The notes beneath the pieces were generated by a model that ran no database searches, was not told where the DNA came from, and saw only the letters and a list, made by a program, of their open reading frames with translations. A DNA stretch of 64,000 bases, from positions 1,116,001-1,180,000 of the forward strand of contig NZ_CP069356.1 of the NCBI RefSeq assembly GCF_016864375.1, read 5' to 3'. This stretch comes from Microvirga sp. VF16. Lineage in GTDB: Bacteria > Pseudomonadota > Alphaproteobacteria > Rhizobiales > Beijerinckiaceae. Below, piece by piece: positions 35,489 through 43,760 of this stretch. Position 1 is the first letter of the stretch. Each line of letters begins with the position of its first letter. A program made the position numbers and the translations under genes.

Positions 35489-36710
35489 ATGACCAAGAAG
35501 ATTGTGATCGCCGGCTCGGGCTTTGCCGGCATGTGGGCTGCCGTCTCCGCCGCTCGGGCGGTGTCGCTTGCGGGCAGGGAAAAGGACATTGAGGTGATCG
35601 TCGTGTCACCCACGGCCAGCCTGACGATCCGGCCCCGTCTCTATGAAGCGGTTCTCGAGAACATGAACCCGGACCTCGCGCCGTTGTTCGACGCTGTCGG
35701 GGTCCGCCACATGGCTGGGCTGGTGCAGACGATCGATGCCGGCGCCCGCCTCATCGAAATCGGCAAGAACGACGGGACACAGCTACGCCTGCCCTACGAC
35801 AAGTTCGTACTGGCCGCAGGTAGCTGCCTCTTTCAGCCGCCGGTGCCAGGGCTGGCGGAGCATACGTTCAATGTCGATCAGTTAGCGAGCGCTCGCAGGC
35901 TCGACAGCCACCTGAAATCCCTCGCGGACCGTCCTGAGACCGTCGCACGCAACACAGTTGTCGTCGCCGGAGGCGGCTTTACGGGGATCGAGACCGTTGC
36001 CGAGATGCCGGAGCGGCTGCGAGCAATTCTGGGAAGCAACGCTGCCATCCGGGTCGTCGTCGTTGAACAGGCGCCGCACATCGGTCCCGACCTCGGTCCA
36101 GTTCCGCGGCCGGTCATCGAACAGGCTCTGGCCGAGTGTGGGGTCGAGATCATCACCGGCGCTGCGGTTAACATCGTTTCTGCCGGCAGCGTTACCCTCT
36201 CATCCGGGGAGCGCATTCAGACGAACACCGTCATCTGGACCGCCGGAGCCCGCGCCAACCCACTTGCCGCCCAAATCCCAGGCGAGCGCGACCGCTTCGG
36301 CCGGGTGATCGGCGATGCTTTCCTCCATGCCGCAGAGGTGAACGACATCTTCGTCACCGGCGACGTCGTTCGCGCGGCAACGGACGGCGTTGGCAACACC
36401 ACGTTGATGTCATGCCAGCACGCACAAAGCCTTGGTCGCGTTGCCGGTCATAACGCCGCCGCGGAACTGATTGGATTGCCGTTGCACCTGTACAGCCAGC
36501 CGAAATACGTCACCTGCCTCGATATCGGTCCTTGGGGGGGCTCTCTACACCGAGGGCTGGGACCGCCAGGTGCATCTGACGCGAGACGCTGGCAAGGCTC
36601 TAAAGCAAGAGATCAACACGACGTGGATTTACCCGCCTCGGGCTGATCGCAACGCAGCCTTTGCTGTCGCCAACCCGGACTTCGTGATCGTCCCCCTAAC
36701 CTCAATGTAG
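35489..36710 (+). pseudogene. NDH-2-like NAD(P)/FAD oxidoreductase, frameshifted in a G7 run
   Basis: Type II NADH dehydrogenase-like flavoprotein of about 406 residues. FAD motif IVIAGSGFAGMWAAV, NAD motif NTVVVAGGGFTGIETVAE, and FVTGDV near the third FAD contact. At 36534-36540 a run of seven G breaks the frame: six G would give DIGPWGALYTEGWDR, which is exactly what continues in the other frame to VIVPLTSM and the stop at 36710. As written, the last 58 residues are replaced by a random tail. The run invites slippage, so phase variation or a sequencing error are both possible. Confidence 0.85.
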
Positions 36711-36764
36711 ACACAACTGGTGCCTTGGCCGGGCTGCTGCTCGGTCAAGGCGGAGATACATATC

Positions 36765-37145
36765 TTGCGTAACATCGACGTTTACTTTCTCACGCTCGCA
36801 AGCTTGTGCCTGGTGCTGAGTGTCTCCCTTGGCCTTGGAATGGGCTTCGCGCAGGATTTCTCGCTCAGCCACCTTCACTCTCACCTGAATCTCGTCGGAT
36901 GGGTGTCGATGGCGCTCTTTGGGCTCACCTACCGTGCCTATCCGGCTCTGGCCGAAGGAAGACTGGCGAAAGCTCACTTTTTGCTTTCGGCGCCAAGCGG
37001 CATCATGTTTCCGGCGGGCATCTACCTGCTGATAACCTATGGTCAGCCGATACCGGCCGTCGCGGCCGCCATTGTCTGGCTCGCCGGCGCCACACTGTTT
37101 TGCGTCATGCTCGTGCGACTTGCGTTCGCCAAGGGCTTAGCGTGA
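36765..37145 (+). CDS. Cytochrome-oxidase-subunit-I-like small membrane protein
   Basis: About 126 residues, four predicted transmembrane helices. It contains SHLHSHLNLVGWVSMALFGLTYRAYP in two stretches, the His-rich helix pattern seen in heme-copper oxidase/nitric oxide reductase subunit I and in short stand-alone relatives. TTG 36765 (RNIDVYFLT) follows GGCGGAGA by seven bases; GTG 36720 is an alternative. It sits right after the NDH-2-like gene, suggesting a small electron-transfer unit with it (inference). Confidence 0.65.
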   Translation: MRNIDVYFLTLASLCLVLSVSLGLGMGFAQDFSLSHLHSHLNLVGWVSMALFGLTYRAYPALAEGRLAKAHFLLSAPSGIMFPAGIYLLITYGQPIPAVAAAIVWLAGATLFCVMLVRLAFAKGLA

Positions 37146-37429
37146 GACGTCACGGCTTCAAAGCCATGTCCGGTCGCCAAATAGCTGACCGGACGACGTG
37201 ACCAGCCCTATACTTCCTGCTCCCTGCGAGGAGTGCGGGATCGCAAATGACATGGCCGATGTCGGCAAAAGAAACTTGAGTCTCTCCGGCGGGAACTCGA
37301 ATCCCGCTTCAAGGACGTGAGGATCGAGGTGGCCGGGTGCGCCGCTCGATGAAGCAGGTTCAAGTAACCGACTCCCTCGGGGCGGGTTGCGAGTTCCAGA
37401 CGGGTTGAGCCAGCCAAGAGGGCCGCGTC
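37146..37429. other. Intergenic region, no supported gene
   Basis: Overlapping minus-strand frames here lack domains or ribosome binding sites. A short plus-strand stretch (about 37263-37358) reads as a helical fragment RQKKLESLRRELESRFKDV with an upstream stop, possibly a gene remnant. Confidence 0.4.
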
Positions 37430-37491
37430 GATGGTACAGCCTTTTTACTCGTTCTTGGACCTGTTGAGAAGTCCATGCCAGCGGCAAGATC
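37430..37491 (+). promoter_or_regulatory. Conserved upstream element, copy before cupin 37526
   Basis: GTACA (37434-37438), 13 bases, TTCTTGG (37452-37458), 28 bases, AGATC (37487-37491). The start codon follows 34 bases later, exactly as at the paralogous cupin 23250. Confidence 0.65.
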
Positions 37492-37525
37492 ACGGCATTC
37501 CTGATCCCAACATGAGGCTTAGACA

Positions 37526-37999
37526 ATGACGATGATCAAAGTTTCGAGTTTGGCCGGCGCCGCGGGCATCGCAATCACTCTCGCGGGTACGACCGTGTCC
37601 GCACACGGGCCGGAGCATGCCACGACAACACCAGTTTCGCAGACAGCTTCGGCGCAGGCCAACGGTGAGACTGTGAAACCGGTCTTTGAGCGCGCTATCC
37701 CGCATATCCCGGGCAAGAGCCTGATTGCCCTTGAGGTGACCTATACGCCGGGCGGCAAGTCGCCTTCCCATTATCATCCAAACTCCGCCTTCATCTATGC
37801 GCATGTGGTCTCCGGCGCCATTCGCAGCCAGGTCGGCGAGGAGCCAACCAAAGTCTACCGGACCGGCGAAGGTTGGTACGAGAATCCCGGCTCGCACCAC
37901 AGAGTGAGCGAGAACGCCAGCGACAGCGAACCGGCAAAGCTGCTCGCCGTCTTCGTCGTCGATCCTAGAGATTCCCTGGTCGTTCCGGATCAGAAGTAA
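37526..37999 (+). CDS. Exported cupin-domain protein, paralogue of 23250
   Basis: Periplasmic cupin, 157 residues, with signal peptide (residues 1-27) and a His/Thr-rich linker (HGPEHATTTPVSQ) missing in the other copy. Cupin motifs PSHYHPNSAFIYAHVVSG and GSHHRVSEN are almost identical to those of the 23250 protein. An AhpD-like gene follows after 11 bases, whereas the other paralogue is followed by a quinone reductase. The two loci thus look like duplicated promoter-cupin cassettes with different second genes. Confidence 0.85.
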   Translation: MTMIKVSSLAGAAGIAITLAGTTVSAHGPEHATTTPVSQTASAQANGETVKPVFERAIPHIPGKSLIALEVTYTPGGKSPSHYHPNSAFIYAHVVSGAIRSQVGEEPTKVYRTGEGWYENPGSHHRVSENASDSEPAKLLAVFVVDPRDSLVVPDQK

Positions 38000-38010
38000 G
38001 GATTGCCATC

Positions 38011-38466
38011 ATGTCTCAGCGGATGAACTATGCGGCCGCCGCCCCGGGCGGCATGAAGGCCCTTGGCACGGTCTACAGCTATGTAGCCCAAAGCGGTTTG
38101 CCGACAGCCCTGATCGAACTGGTGTATCTGCGCATCTCGCAGATCAACGGCTGCGCCTACTGCATCGACATGCACAGCCGCGACCTGCTCAAGGCCGAAG
38201 TGCCGGTCGAGAAGCTCGTGCTTGTCCAGTCTTGGGACGAAGGTGGAACCCTGTTCAGTGATCGCGAACGCGCGGCGTTGAAGTGGGCCGAAGTGGTCAC
38301 GCGGGTCAGCGACACGCATGTGCCCGAGGAGGCCTATACCGAAGCTCGCGCCACCTTCTCGGAGAAGGAACTCGCCGACCTGACCATCGCGATCGGCTTG
38401 ATGAACGCCTTCAACCGCTTGGCGATCAGTTTCCGCGCCGTGCCGCTGGCTGCGGCAAGCCACTGA
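38011..38466 (+). CDS. AhpD-like carboxymuconolactone decarboxylase family protein
   Basis: Helical protein of 151 residues in the AhpD/CMD family. The redox motif CAYC (Cys48, Cys51) with His55 (CIDMHSRD) matches the peroxidase-associated AhpD-like branch, which acts on hydroperoxides or as a disulfide reductase. Length and the closing LMNAFNRLAISF helix fit. It is in an operon with the cupin upstream and ends before a strong hairpin. Confidence 0.9.
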   Translation: MSQRMNYAAAAPGGMKALGTVYSYVAQSGLPTALIELVYLRISQINGCAYCIDMHSRDLLKAEVPVEKLVLVQSWDEGGTLFSDRERAALKWAEVVTRVSDTHVPEEAYTEARATFSEKELADLTIAIGLMNAFNRLAISFRAVPLAAASH

Positions 38467-38500
38467 CCGCCGCCGGTTCCTTTGAATGTGACATAGACAT

Positions 38501-38533
38501 CTGAGACCCGGCACTGCGTGAGCCGGGTCTCAG
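38501..38533 (+). terminator. Hairpin after the cupin-AhpD operon
   Basis: CTGAGACCCGGC, nine-base loop, GCCGGGTCTCAG: perfect 12-base stem, 35 bases after the stop. No T run follows. Confidence 0.6.
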
Positions 38534-38624
38534 GGTACAACTCGGACGCACCGTGTTGCGTGGAATATTCCTACATCATTATCGGGGAACCGTAGAACCC
38601 TTCATTCGCACATAGGAAACGAAG

Positions 38625-39851
38625 ATGCAGAGCCTCAAGGTAGCCTTTCCAGGGTTCCGTGGTGACCCGCTTTCCGCCCGGCTTGAACTCCCGCTCGGCC
38701 CGATCCGGTCCTATGCGATCTTCGCCCATTGCTTCACCTGCTCCAAGGATCTCTTTGCCTCCCGGCGCATCGCGTTCGAGCTCGCCATGCGGGGCATCGC
38801 GGTGTTGCGGTTCGATTTCACCGGCCTGGGGGCCTCGGGCGGCGAGTTCCCTAAAACCAACTTCTCCTCGAATGTCGAGGATCTCCGGCAAGCTGCCAAG
38901 TATCTCACGAGGCACTTTGGTCCCGCCGAACTCCTTGTCGGCCACTCCCTCGGTGGCGCCGCCGTGCTTGCGGTGGCCCCAGAGCTGCCCGAGGTCCGGG
39001 CGGTGGTCACGATCGGGGCTCCGGCTGATACTGCGCACGTGATCTCAAGCTTTCGCAGCCATGTGCCCGCCATCGAAAGTCAGGGAGAGGCCGAGGTGCA
39101 GCTGGCTGGATGCCGCTTCGCCATCCAGCAGCAGTTTCTGGATGACGTCCGCAGGCAGCATCTCGAGACGAAGATCCGCAGTCTTGGTCGTCCGCTGCTT
39201 GTCCTGCACGCTCCCGATGACGACATCGTTGGAGTCGATAACGCCAAGCGAATTTTTGAGGCTGCCCAGCATCCGAAGAGCTTCGTCTCCCTCGACGGCG
39301 CGGATCATCTCCTGACCCGCCATGAGGACGCGGCCTTTGTCGCAGAGGTGATCAGCGCCTGGTACGGCCGGCATCTGGCGCGTTCGTCCCATGCAGAGGC
39401 GGTTGCCAATCACGATGGCGTCCTCGTGCGGGCGTCGGGTGAGGGCCGCTTCCAGCAGGTTGTCGAAGCCGGGCGGCACCGGTTCCTTGCCGACGAGCCT
39501 GAGAGCTATGGCGGACTGGACAGCGGACCCAGTCCTTACGACTTCCTATCGGCGGGGCTCGGAGCGTGTACGTCGATGACGCTCCAGCTTTATGCCGAGC
39601 GGAAAGGATGGCAGCTGCCGCCATATACGGTCGAGGTTCGGCACGCCAAAGTTCATGCTGAAGACTGCTTGAGCTGCACGGAGGGTCATACCGGCAAGAT
39701 CGATCAGTTCGTGCGGCGGATCACCTTTGAAACCGATCCCGGCCCTGCGGTGACGGACAAGATCGCAGAGATCGCTGACAAGTGCTCAGTCCATCGAACC
39801 CTTGAAGCGCGCTCAGACATCGTCACGAAGGTTGCGACTTCGAACGCTTGA
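38625..39851 (+). CDS. Bifunctional alpha/beta hydrolase-OsmC fusion protein
   Basis: 408-residue fusion. Residues 1-250 form an alpha/beta hydrolase: FAHCFTCSKD, FDFTGLGASGGEF, nucleophile elbow VGHSLGGAA (Ser), acid in HAPDDDIVG and His in GADHLLTRHEDA. Residues about 265-408 form an OsmC peroxiredoxin-like domain with Cys in AGLGACTSMTLQLYAER and a second in CSVHRTLE. This fusion is a known architecture in proteobacteria. A role in detoxifying acylated or peroxidised compounds fits the neighbourhood. It has its own promoter region after the hairpin at 38501. Confidence 0.93.
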   Translation: MQSLKVAFPGFRGDPLSARLELPLGPIRSYAIFAHCFTCSKDLFASRRIAFELAMRGIAVLRFDFTGLGASGGEFPKTNFSSNVEDLRQAAKYLTRHFGPAELLVGHSLGGAAVLAVAPELPEVRAVVTIGAPADTAHVISSFRSHVPAIESQGEAEVQLAGCRFAIQQQFLDDVRRQHLETKIRSLGRPLLVLHAPDDDIVGVDNAKRIFEAAQHPKSFVSLDGADHLLTRHEDAAFVAEVISAWYGRHLARSSHAEAVANHDGVLVRASGEGRFQQVVEAGRHRFLADEPESYGGLDSGPSPYDFLSAGLGACTSMTLQLYAERKGWQLPPYTVEVRHAKVHAEDCLSCTEGHTGKIDQFVRRITFETDPGPAVTDKIAEIADKCSVHRTLEARSDIVTKVATSNA

Positions 39852-39920
39852 TATCCTTACCGAGGTTACTCGCAGGATTGACCGGACGAGTGACCTTGGC
39901 AAGAGCGAGATCAGGGAGCC

Positions 39921-39960
39921 TACGGTGCAGCTCTTACGCCCATTCTTGGTCCTGCTTCCT
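39921..39960 (+). promoter_or_regulatory. Truncated conserved upstream element
   Basis: GTGCA (39925-39929), 13 bases, TTCTTGG (39943-39949), then CCTG, matching the left part of the other copies. The downstream RGATC block is absent because the IS6-family element begins at 39961. The gene it once served cannot be told. Confidence 0.45.
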
Positions 39961-40777
39961 GGGGCGGTGTCACGTTAACTCAGGTATGAAAGCAAGCCGT
40001 GTAGATCGACTGGCATGTCCAAGCCCGTCAGCTACAAGCGCCACCGCTTCCCACCTCAGATCATCGCCCATGCGGTCTGGTTGTACTTCCGCTTTCCTCT
40101 GAGCCTGCGATTGGTCGAGGAGATGCTGCTTGAGCGGGGCGTTCTCGTCTCCTATGAGACAGTCCGCCGTTGGGCTCTGAAGTTTGGGCCGTCTTACGCC
40201 CGCCGCCTCAGGCGCAAGACGCCAAGCCCTCGCGACATCTGGCATTTGGACGAGGTCGTGGTCACCATCGCCGGCAGGACGCACTGGCTGTGGCGAGCCG
40301 TCGATCAGGACGGCTATGTGCTCGATGAAATTGTCCAGACGCGCCGCGACACCAAGGCAGCCAAGCGCTTGCTGAAGCGTCTGTTGAAGAAGCAAGGCTG
40401 CCCGCCCCGGCGACTGATCACCGACAAGCCCGGCTCCTATGCGGCGGCCCGGCGTCAGATCCTGCCAGCGGTCGAACACCGCTCCCATAAAGGGCTCAAC
40501 AATCGGGCGGAGAATTCACATCTGCCCTTGCGCCGGCGAGAGCGGGGGATGCAAGGCTTCCGGTCACCGGGAGGCTTGCAGCGGTTCGTCAGTGTCTTCT
40601 CGGCTGTCCGCAACCTCTTCGTTCCGTCCCGCTCTCACCGCTCTGCTCTCGCTACCCATCGTCACCGCCTCGATGCTATGGCGGCCTGGAAATCTGCGGC
40701 CTGCGTTGCCACGTGAGCCCGTCGGATGACCGAGTTTGCCTCAGCGCGCCCGATGCCAGTTAACGTGACAACGCCCC
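39961..40777 (+). mobile_element. IS6-family insertion sequence (copy 1)
   Basis: 817 bases with terminal inverted repeats GGGGCGGTGTCACGTTAACT (left) and GGGGCGTTGTCACGTTAACT (right, read inward) around one transposase. The flanking eight bases (TGCTTCCT and AACGAGAG) do not match, so there is no visible target duplication; a flanking deletion or recombination is likely. Confidence 0.9.
40015..40716 (+). CDS. IS6-family transposase
   Basis: 233-residue DDE transposase of the IS6/IS26 family. An N-terminal HTH (SLRLVEEMLLERGVLVSYETV) precedes the catalytic core: Asp in WHLDEVVVTI, Asp in LITDKPGSY and Glu in NNRAENSHLPLRRRER. It is full length and uninterrupted, so the element is probably active. 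Confidence 0.93.
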   Translation: MSKPVSYKRHRFPPQIIAHAVWLYFRFPLSLRLVEEMLLERGVLVSYETVRRWALKFGPSYARRLRRKTPSPRDIWHLDEVVVTIAGRTHWLWRAVDQDGYVLDEIVQTRRDTKAAKRLLKRLLKKQGCPPRRLITDKPGSYAAARRQILPAVEHRSHKGLNNRAENSHLPLRRRERGMQGFRSPGGLQRFVSVFSAVRNLFVPSRSHRSALATHRHRLDAMAAWKSAACVAT

Positions 40778-40792
40778 AACGAGAGTGTCTCA

Positions 40793-40999
40793 ATGCAAGC
40801 TCTGTCCCCGACCAATGCCCCGGCAGCCGCACTTCCTTTCCCGTCCGACAATATGTCGAGCCAAGCGCTGGGCTCCGATGAACTTCAGATGCTTGGGGAT
40901 CGGCTGCGGCTGACCTATGGTTCGCTTGAGGCTCCCCTCCCGGCTCGGCTGGCCGAACTCGTGGAGCGGTTCGTACGGAGGGAGCAGATTAGGGAGTAG
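40793..40999 (+). CDS. Small NepR-like protein
   Basis: 68 residues starting 16 bases after the IS6-family element. A disordered, Ala/Pro-rich N-terminus is followed by LGDRLRLTYGSLEAPLPARL and LAELVERF. This resembles the core of NepR, the anti-sigma factor of the alphaproteobacterial general stress response (LxxxYxxxxxEPxPxRxxxLL pattern). No phyR or ecfG gene is adjacent, so this is a tentative relation. The IS element has removed its original upstream region. Confidence 0.45.
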   Translation: MQALSPTNAPAAALPFPSDNMSSQALGSDELQMLGDRLRLTYGSLEAPLPARLAELVERFVRREQIRE

Positions 41000-41244
41000 G
41001 TCAGCGGCTGGCTAATGCCATTGGTTCTGCTTACATTGAGTCGTTTACGCCTCTGAACTAAAATTACTCAGTAAGCTCAGCATAGATCTCCAGTCGAGGT
41101 TTATATTGCTAAGTTAAGAGAAATGAAGTTAGCAATTGGCGACGCTAGGACTGTTGGCTGATTGCTTCGGTCGGATATCCGACAGACATATCTTCTGCGA
41201 CCTGTTTACTTCTTCTGAACTTGGAGAACCAAACAGGGGCGCGT

Positions 41245-42003
41245 ATGACTGTGCAAACGCTGACGCTCGGACACGATCACTTTTCTCAGTCGGAAACCCC
41301 GTCCACCACTTTCATAATTCCTACGGCTCTGATCTGTGACAACTCTCTGCTCCGTTCAGGACTTCAGCAGATATTGTCGGGAACCCACTTTGTCGTTGCC
41401 GAGACCGCTCCTGTCGCCGGGCCACGACGGCTCCGGGAATTCGTTTCACAGCCCGCCCTGGTGATCATCGAGGCCAGCCAGAACCCCAGGCGCGTGCTTG
41501 AGATCGTCAGGCAGGTGAGAGAACGGATTCCGGAGGCTCGGATCGTGGTTCTGGCGGATCAGTTCGATCTCAGCTTGGTGCGGCTGGGACACGAGGTGGG
41601 CGTGGATGGCTTCTGTCTGGCAGCCACTTCTCCCGAGGTTCTGACAAAATCATTGGAACTCATCATGCTCGGCGAGACTGTGGTGCCCTCAGTGGTGCTC
41701 CGCTCAATTGCGACTGGGGCTGCCCCGCACCGAAACGAACCGCTCCAGGACAACATGGCAGAGCCGAGGCTGTCTGACCTGAAGGCTTGCAAGTTCTCAG
41801 CACGAGAGTTGGAAATCCTGGGATGCTTGACGAAAGGCGAGCCCAACAAGGTCATCGCCCGCAAGCTGGAGATCACCGAAGCCACCATCAAGGTCCACGT
41901 CAAAGCCATTCTGCGCAAGATCGGGGCCACCAATCGCACCCAGGCTGCCATGTGGGCCTCGCAGCGCCTAACGCAGCGAGGTGGAGCATCGGTGAATGGC
42001 TGA
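41245..42003 (+). CDS. LuxR/NarL-type regulator with degenerate receiver
   Basis: 252 residues. The N-terminal part has a receiver fold (ALICDNSLLRSGL, RIVVLADQFD) but the phospho-acceptor Asp is replaced by Glu (VIIEASQNP) and the conserved Lys by Ala (GFCLAATSPEVL). The C-terminal LuxR domain is intact: FSARELEILGCLTKGEPNKVIA and ATIKVHVKAILRKIGATNRTQAA. It probably works without phosphorylation (inference). ATG 41245 was chosen over TTG 41221. It overlaps the next gene by eight bases. Confidence 0.88.
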   Translation: MTVQTLTLGHDHFSQSETPSTTFIIPTALICDNSLLRSGLQQILSGTHFVVAETAPVAGPRRLREFVSQPALVIIEASQNPRRVLEIVRQVRERIPEARIVVLADQFDLSLVRLGHEVGVDGFCLAATSPEVLTKSLELIMLGETVVPSVVLRSIATGAAPHRNEPLQDNMAEPRLSDLKACKFSARELEILGCLTKGEPNKVIARKLEITEATIKVHVKAILRKIGATNRTQAAMWASQRLTQRGGASVNG

Positions 42004-42496
42004 GGCAAAGACGATGAAGATCGCCGTTGGCGACGAGGTTCGCGTCCACTTCCATCCGCCCGGTCCATGGAAGAGCTTTTCCGAAGGCGTGGTCAAGCGG
42101 GTGGATATGACCACTGCGGAAGGGCGCTTCTTCGTGCTCGAAGTCCGGAATGAGGTCCTTCTTGATCAACCGCACCGGATCAGGCCCAATTTCCACGATT
42201 ATGTCCAGTATGAGTGCTGGAAGGATTTCCCTGGTCGGATCGAGGTACTGGCCACCGCAGAACAGGACGTGGAGAGGGAGCCCGCATCCGCTCCAATCTC
42301 GTTAAAAGCACCCGAAGGCTCCGTGCGAGCAGCCGACGAGCAGCATCTGGGGGAACTGGATGTCCAATCGGAACCTGAGATTGAACGAATACCTGAAGCG
42401 GAAGGCAATTCTGAATTGGATCAAGTCGATGTTGAGTCTCAGCCCGCCCGCAAGCAGGGAGGTCTGCTTTCTGCATTATTCGGACGAAGAGAATAA
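41996..42496 (+). CDS. Hypothetical protein with compact N-terminal domain
   Basis: 166 residues, not recognised. Residues 5-85 form a beta-rich domain (VGDEVRVHFHPPGPWKSF, FFVLEVRNEVLLDQPHRI) of the kind seen in small nucleic-acid or ligand-binding barrels. Residues 90-150 are acidic and disordered, and the protein ends in the hydrophobic/basic GGLLSALFGRRE. Overlap with the LuxR gene means co-translation. Confidence 0.65.
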   Translation: MAEAKTMKIAVGDEVRVHFHPPGPWKSFSEGVVKRVDMTTAEGRFFVLEVRNEVLLDQPHRIRPNFHDYVQYECWKDFPGRIEVLATAEQDVEREPASAPISLKAPEGSVRAADEQHLGELDVQSEPEIERIPEAEGNSELDQVDVESQPARKQGGLLSALFGRRE

Positions 42497-42704
42497 CAGG
42501 GACGCGGCAGGCCAGCGTGTCAGGTTCCAGGCATTAGGTGAGTGCAGTAGCAATCTCTATCTCACAGTCTTGGGCTGGTATGGGATAGTGCCCAGAGAAG
42601 CTGCTGTTCGGGGCAGCCATGCGGTGACGGGGTAGCTTCGGCAACCGAGGGCGCGACGCTCGTCCTCTCAAAATGATTTCGCGGCAGGCTCTTCCGGAGC
42701 ACGA

Positions 42705-42929
42705 TCATCGTCGCCACGGCCACTCTGGATCGCTCTTCTTATGGAACAGACGCCGTGCCTCTTCTGACAGGCTGAGAGGAGGCTTGAAAGCGGTCGGCTG
42801 CATGAGCTTGGGACGATGCCGTTCCTGCCGCTTGTATGAGCGCAATGCTTCTGTGGAGAGCCTCGGCAGACCCTCGGTGGTAATTCGCTGACGCAACTCC
42901 TGTAAGGTCTTTTCAGGGGCATCGGGCAT
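42705..42929 (-). CDS. Small hypothetical protein
   Basis: 74 residues, charged: MPDAPEKTLQELRQRI at the start, a basic middle and a tryptophan-containing end (SDPEWPWRR). Composition and codon use look coding, but no family is recognised. It lies alone in a 0.7 kb interval that otherwise holds no supported gene. Confidence 0.45.
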   Translation of the reverse strand: MPDAPEKTLQELRQRITTEGLPRLSTEALRSYKRQERHRPKLMQPTAFKPPLSLSEEARRLFHKKSDPEWPWRR

Positions 42930-43220
42930 GGCTGATCTCGCAGCCAGAAGAGCACGGAATCGATATCATCGCGCAAGGACAGGGGAGGTTCCCTGTTGTG
43001 CCCTACCCAAGAAGAGGAGCGAGATGCGCATGGCACCGACAGCCTATCCAGTTTCGGACCGGGCATCGCGACTGCCGGACCATGCTGGGTTAGAAAAGAT
43101 CCAGTTGGACCACGGAAGAGGCTGATCTGAATTCCGCACGGTGGAAAGAGCCGGAGAGGCCACGCTCCTTCCGGAGCAGTATCAGATATGAAGATCCACT
43201 GGCTTCGCTACCGAGGCTGC

Positions 43221-43604
43221 CTATTGGTGCGCCGCTGCGCGAATCTCGCGCAACAGGATCTCCTTCGGAAACGGACGGGGCAGAAAGCAGCCCTCTCCAG
43301 GAACGTCGGCGGGACGAAGATGCCGAAGGTGGCCCGAAGTCATCACCAGCCCAATGGATGGCCAGCGGTCGTGAACCTTTCGGGCAAGATCCAGGCCCTC
43401 CGCTTCGGTAGAAACATCGAGATCGGCAAACAGGACTTGCACTCCGGGCCGCGCCTCCAGTGTCGTCCACGCCTCCGGGATGCTGTTTGCCTCAATGACA
43501 TTGAACCCGGCCTCGTTCAGAACAGTGGCTATGCCCGTGCGGACTACCGGTTCATTCTCCACCAGAAGCACAGTCGTCTTCGTGACAACGTTATGTGCCG
43601 TCAT
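43221..43604 (-). CDS. Single-domain response regulator
   Basis: CheY-like receiver of 127 residues without an output domain. Acidic pocket LLVENEP, phospho-acceptor Asp in VLFADLDVS and switch Ser/Thr region VMTSGHL are present. The conserved Lys is Arg (LPRPFPKE). It resembles rhizobial stand-alone receivers that act in phosphorelays. No partner kinase is adjacent. Confidence 0.85.
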   Translation of the reverse strand: MTAHNVVTKTTVLLVENEPVVRTGIATVLNEAGFNVIEANSIPEAWTTLEARPGVQVLFADLDVSTEAEGLDLARKVHDRWPSIGLVMTSGHLRHLRPADVPGEGCFLPRPFPKEILLREIRAAAHQ

Positions 43605-43760
43605 GTGCCAATCCCCAGATGTCTGCTTGGAAAATCGGTCGCGCCAATGATGGTCTCGGCCCGCCGACCCATCGTAAGAGGAGCGGCTGGCATAGGTACC
43701 AGATGGCGTGTTGTTAAAGGGCCTAAGCGGAACTCTATCGGCTGCCTTGGCTTACGTTGG

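Noticed and set aside
37285..37310. tRNA T-arm-like hairpin (CGGGA-TTCGAGT-TCCCG on the minus strand)
   Set aside because: No matching acceptor stem, D-arm or anticodon arm is found at the right distance.
37158..37526. Minus-strand frames before the second cupin
   Set aside because: Mutually overlapping, no domain, no ribosome binding site, and they cross the conserved upstream element.
38534..38590. GGTACAACTCGG before the hydrolase-OsmC gene as a copy of the shared element
   Set aside because: Only the first block matches; the second reads GTGTTGC and the third is missing.
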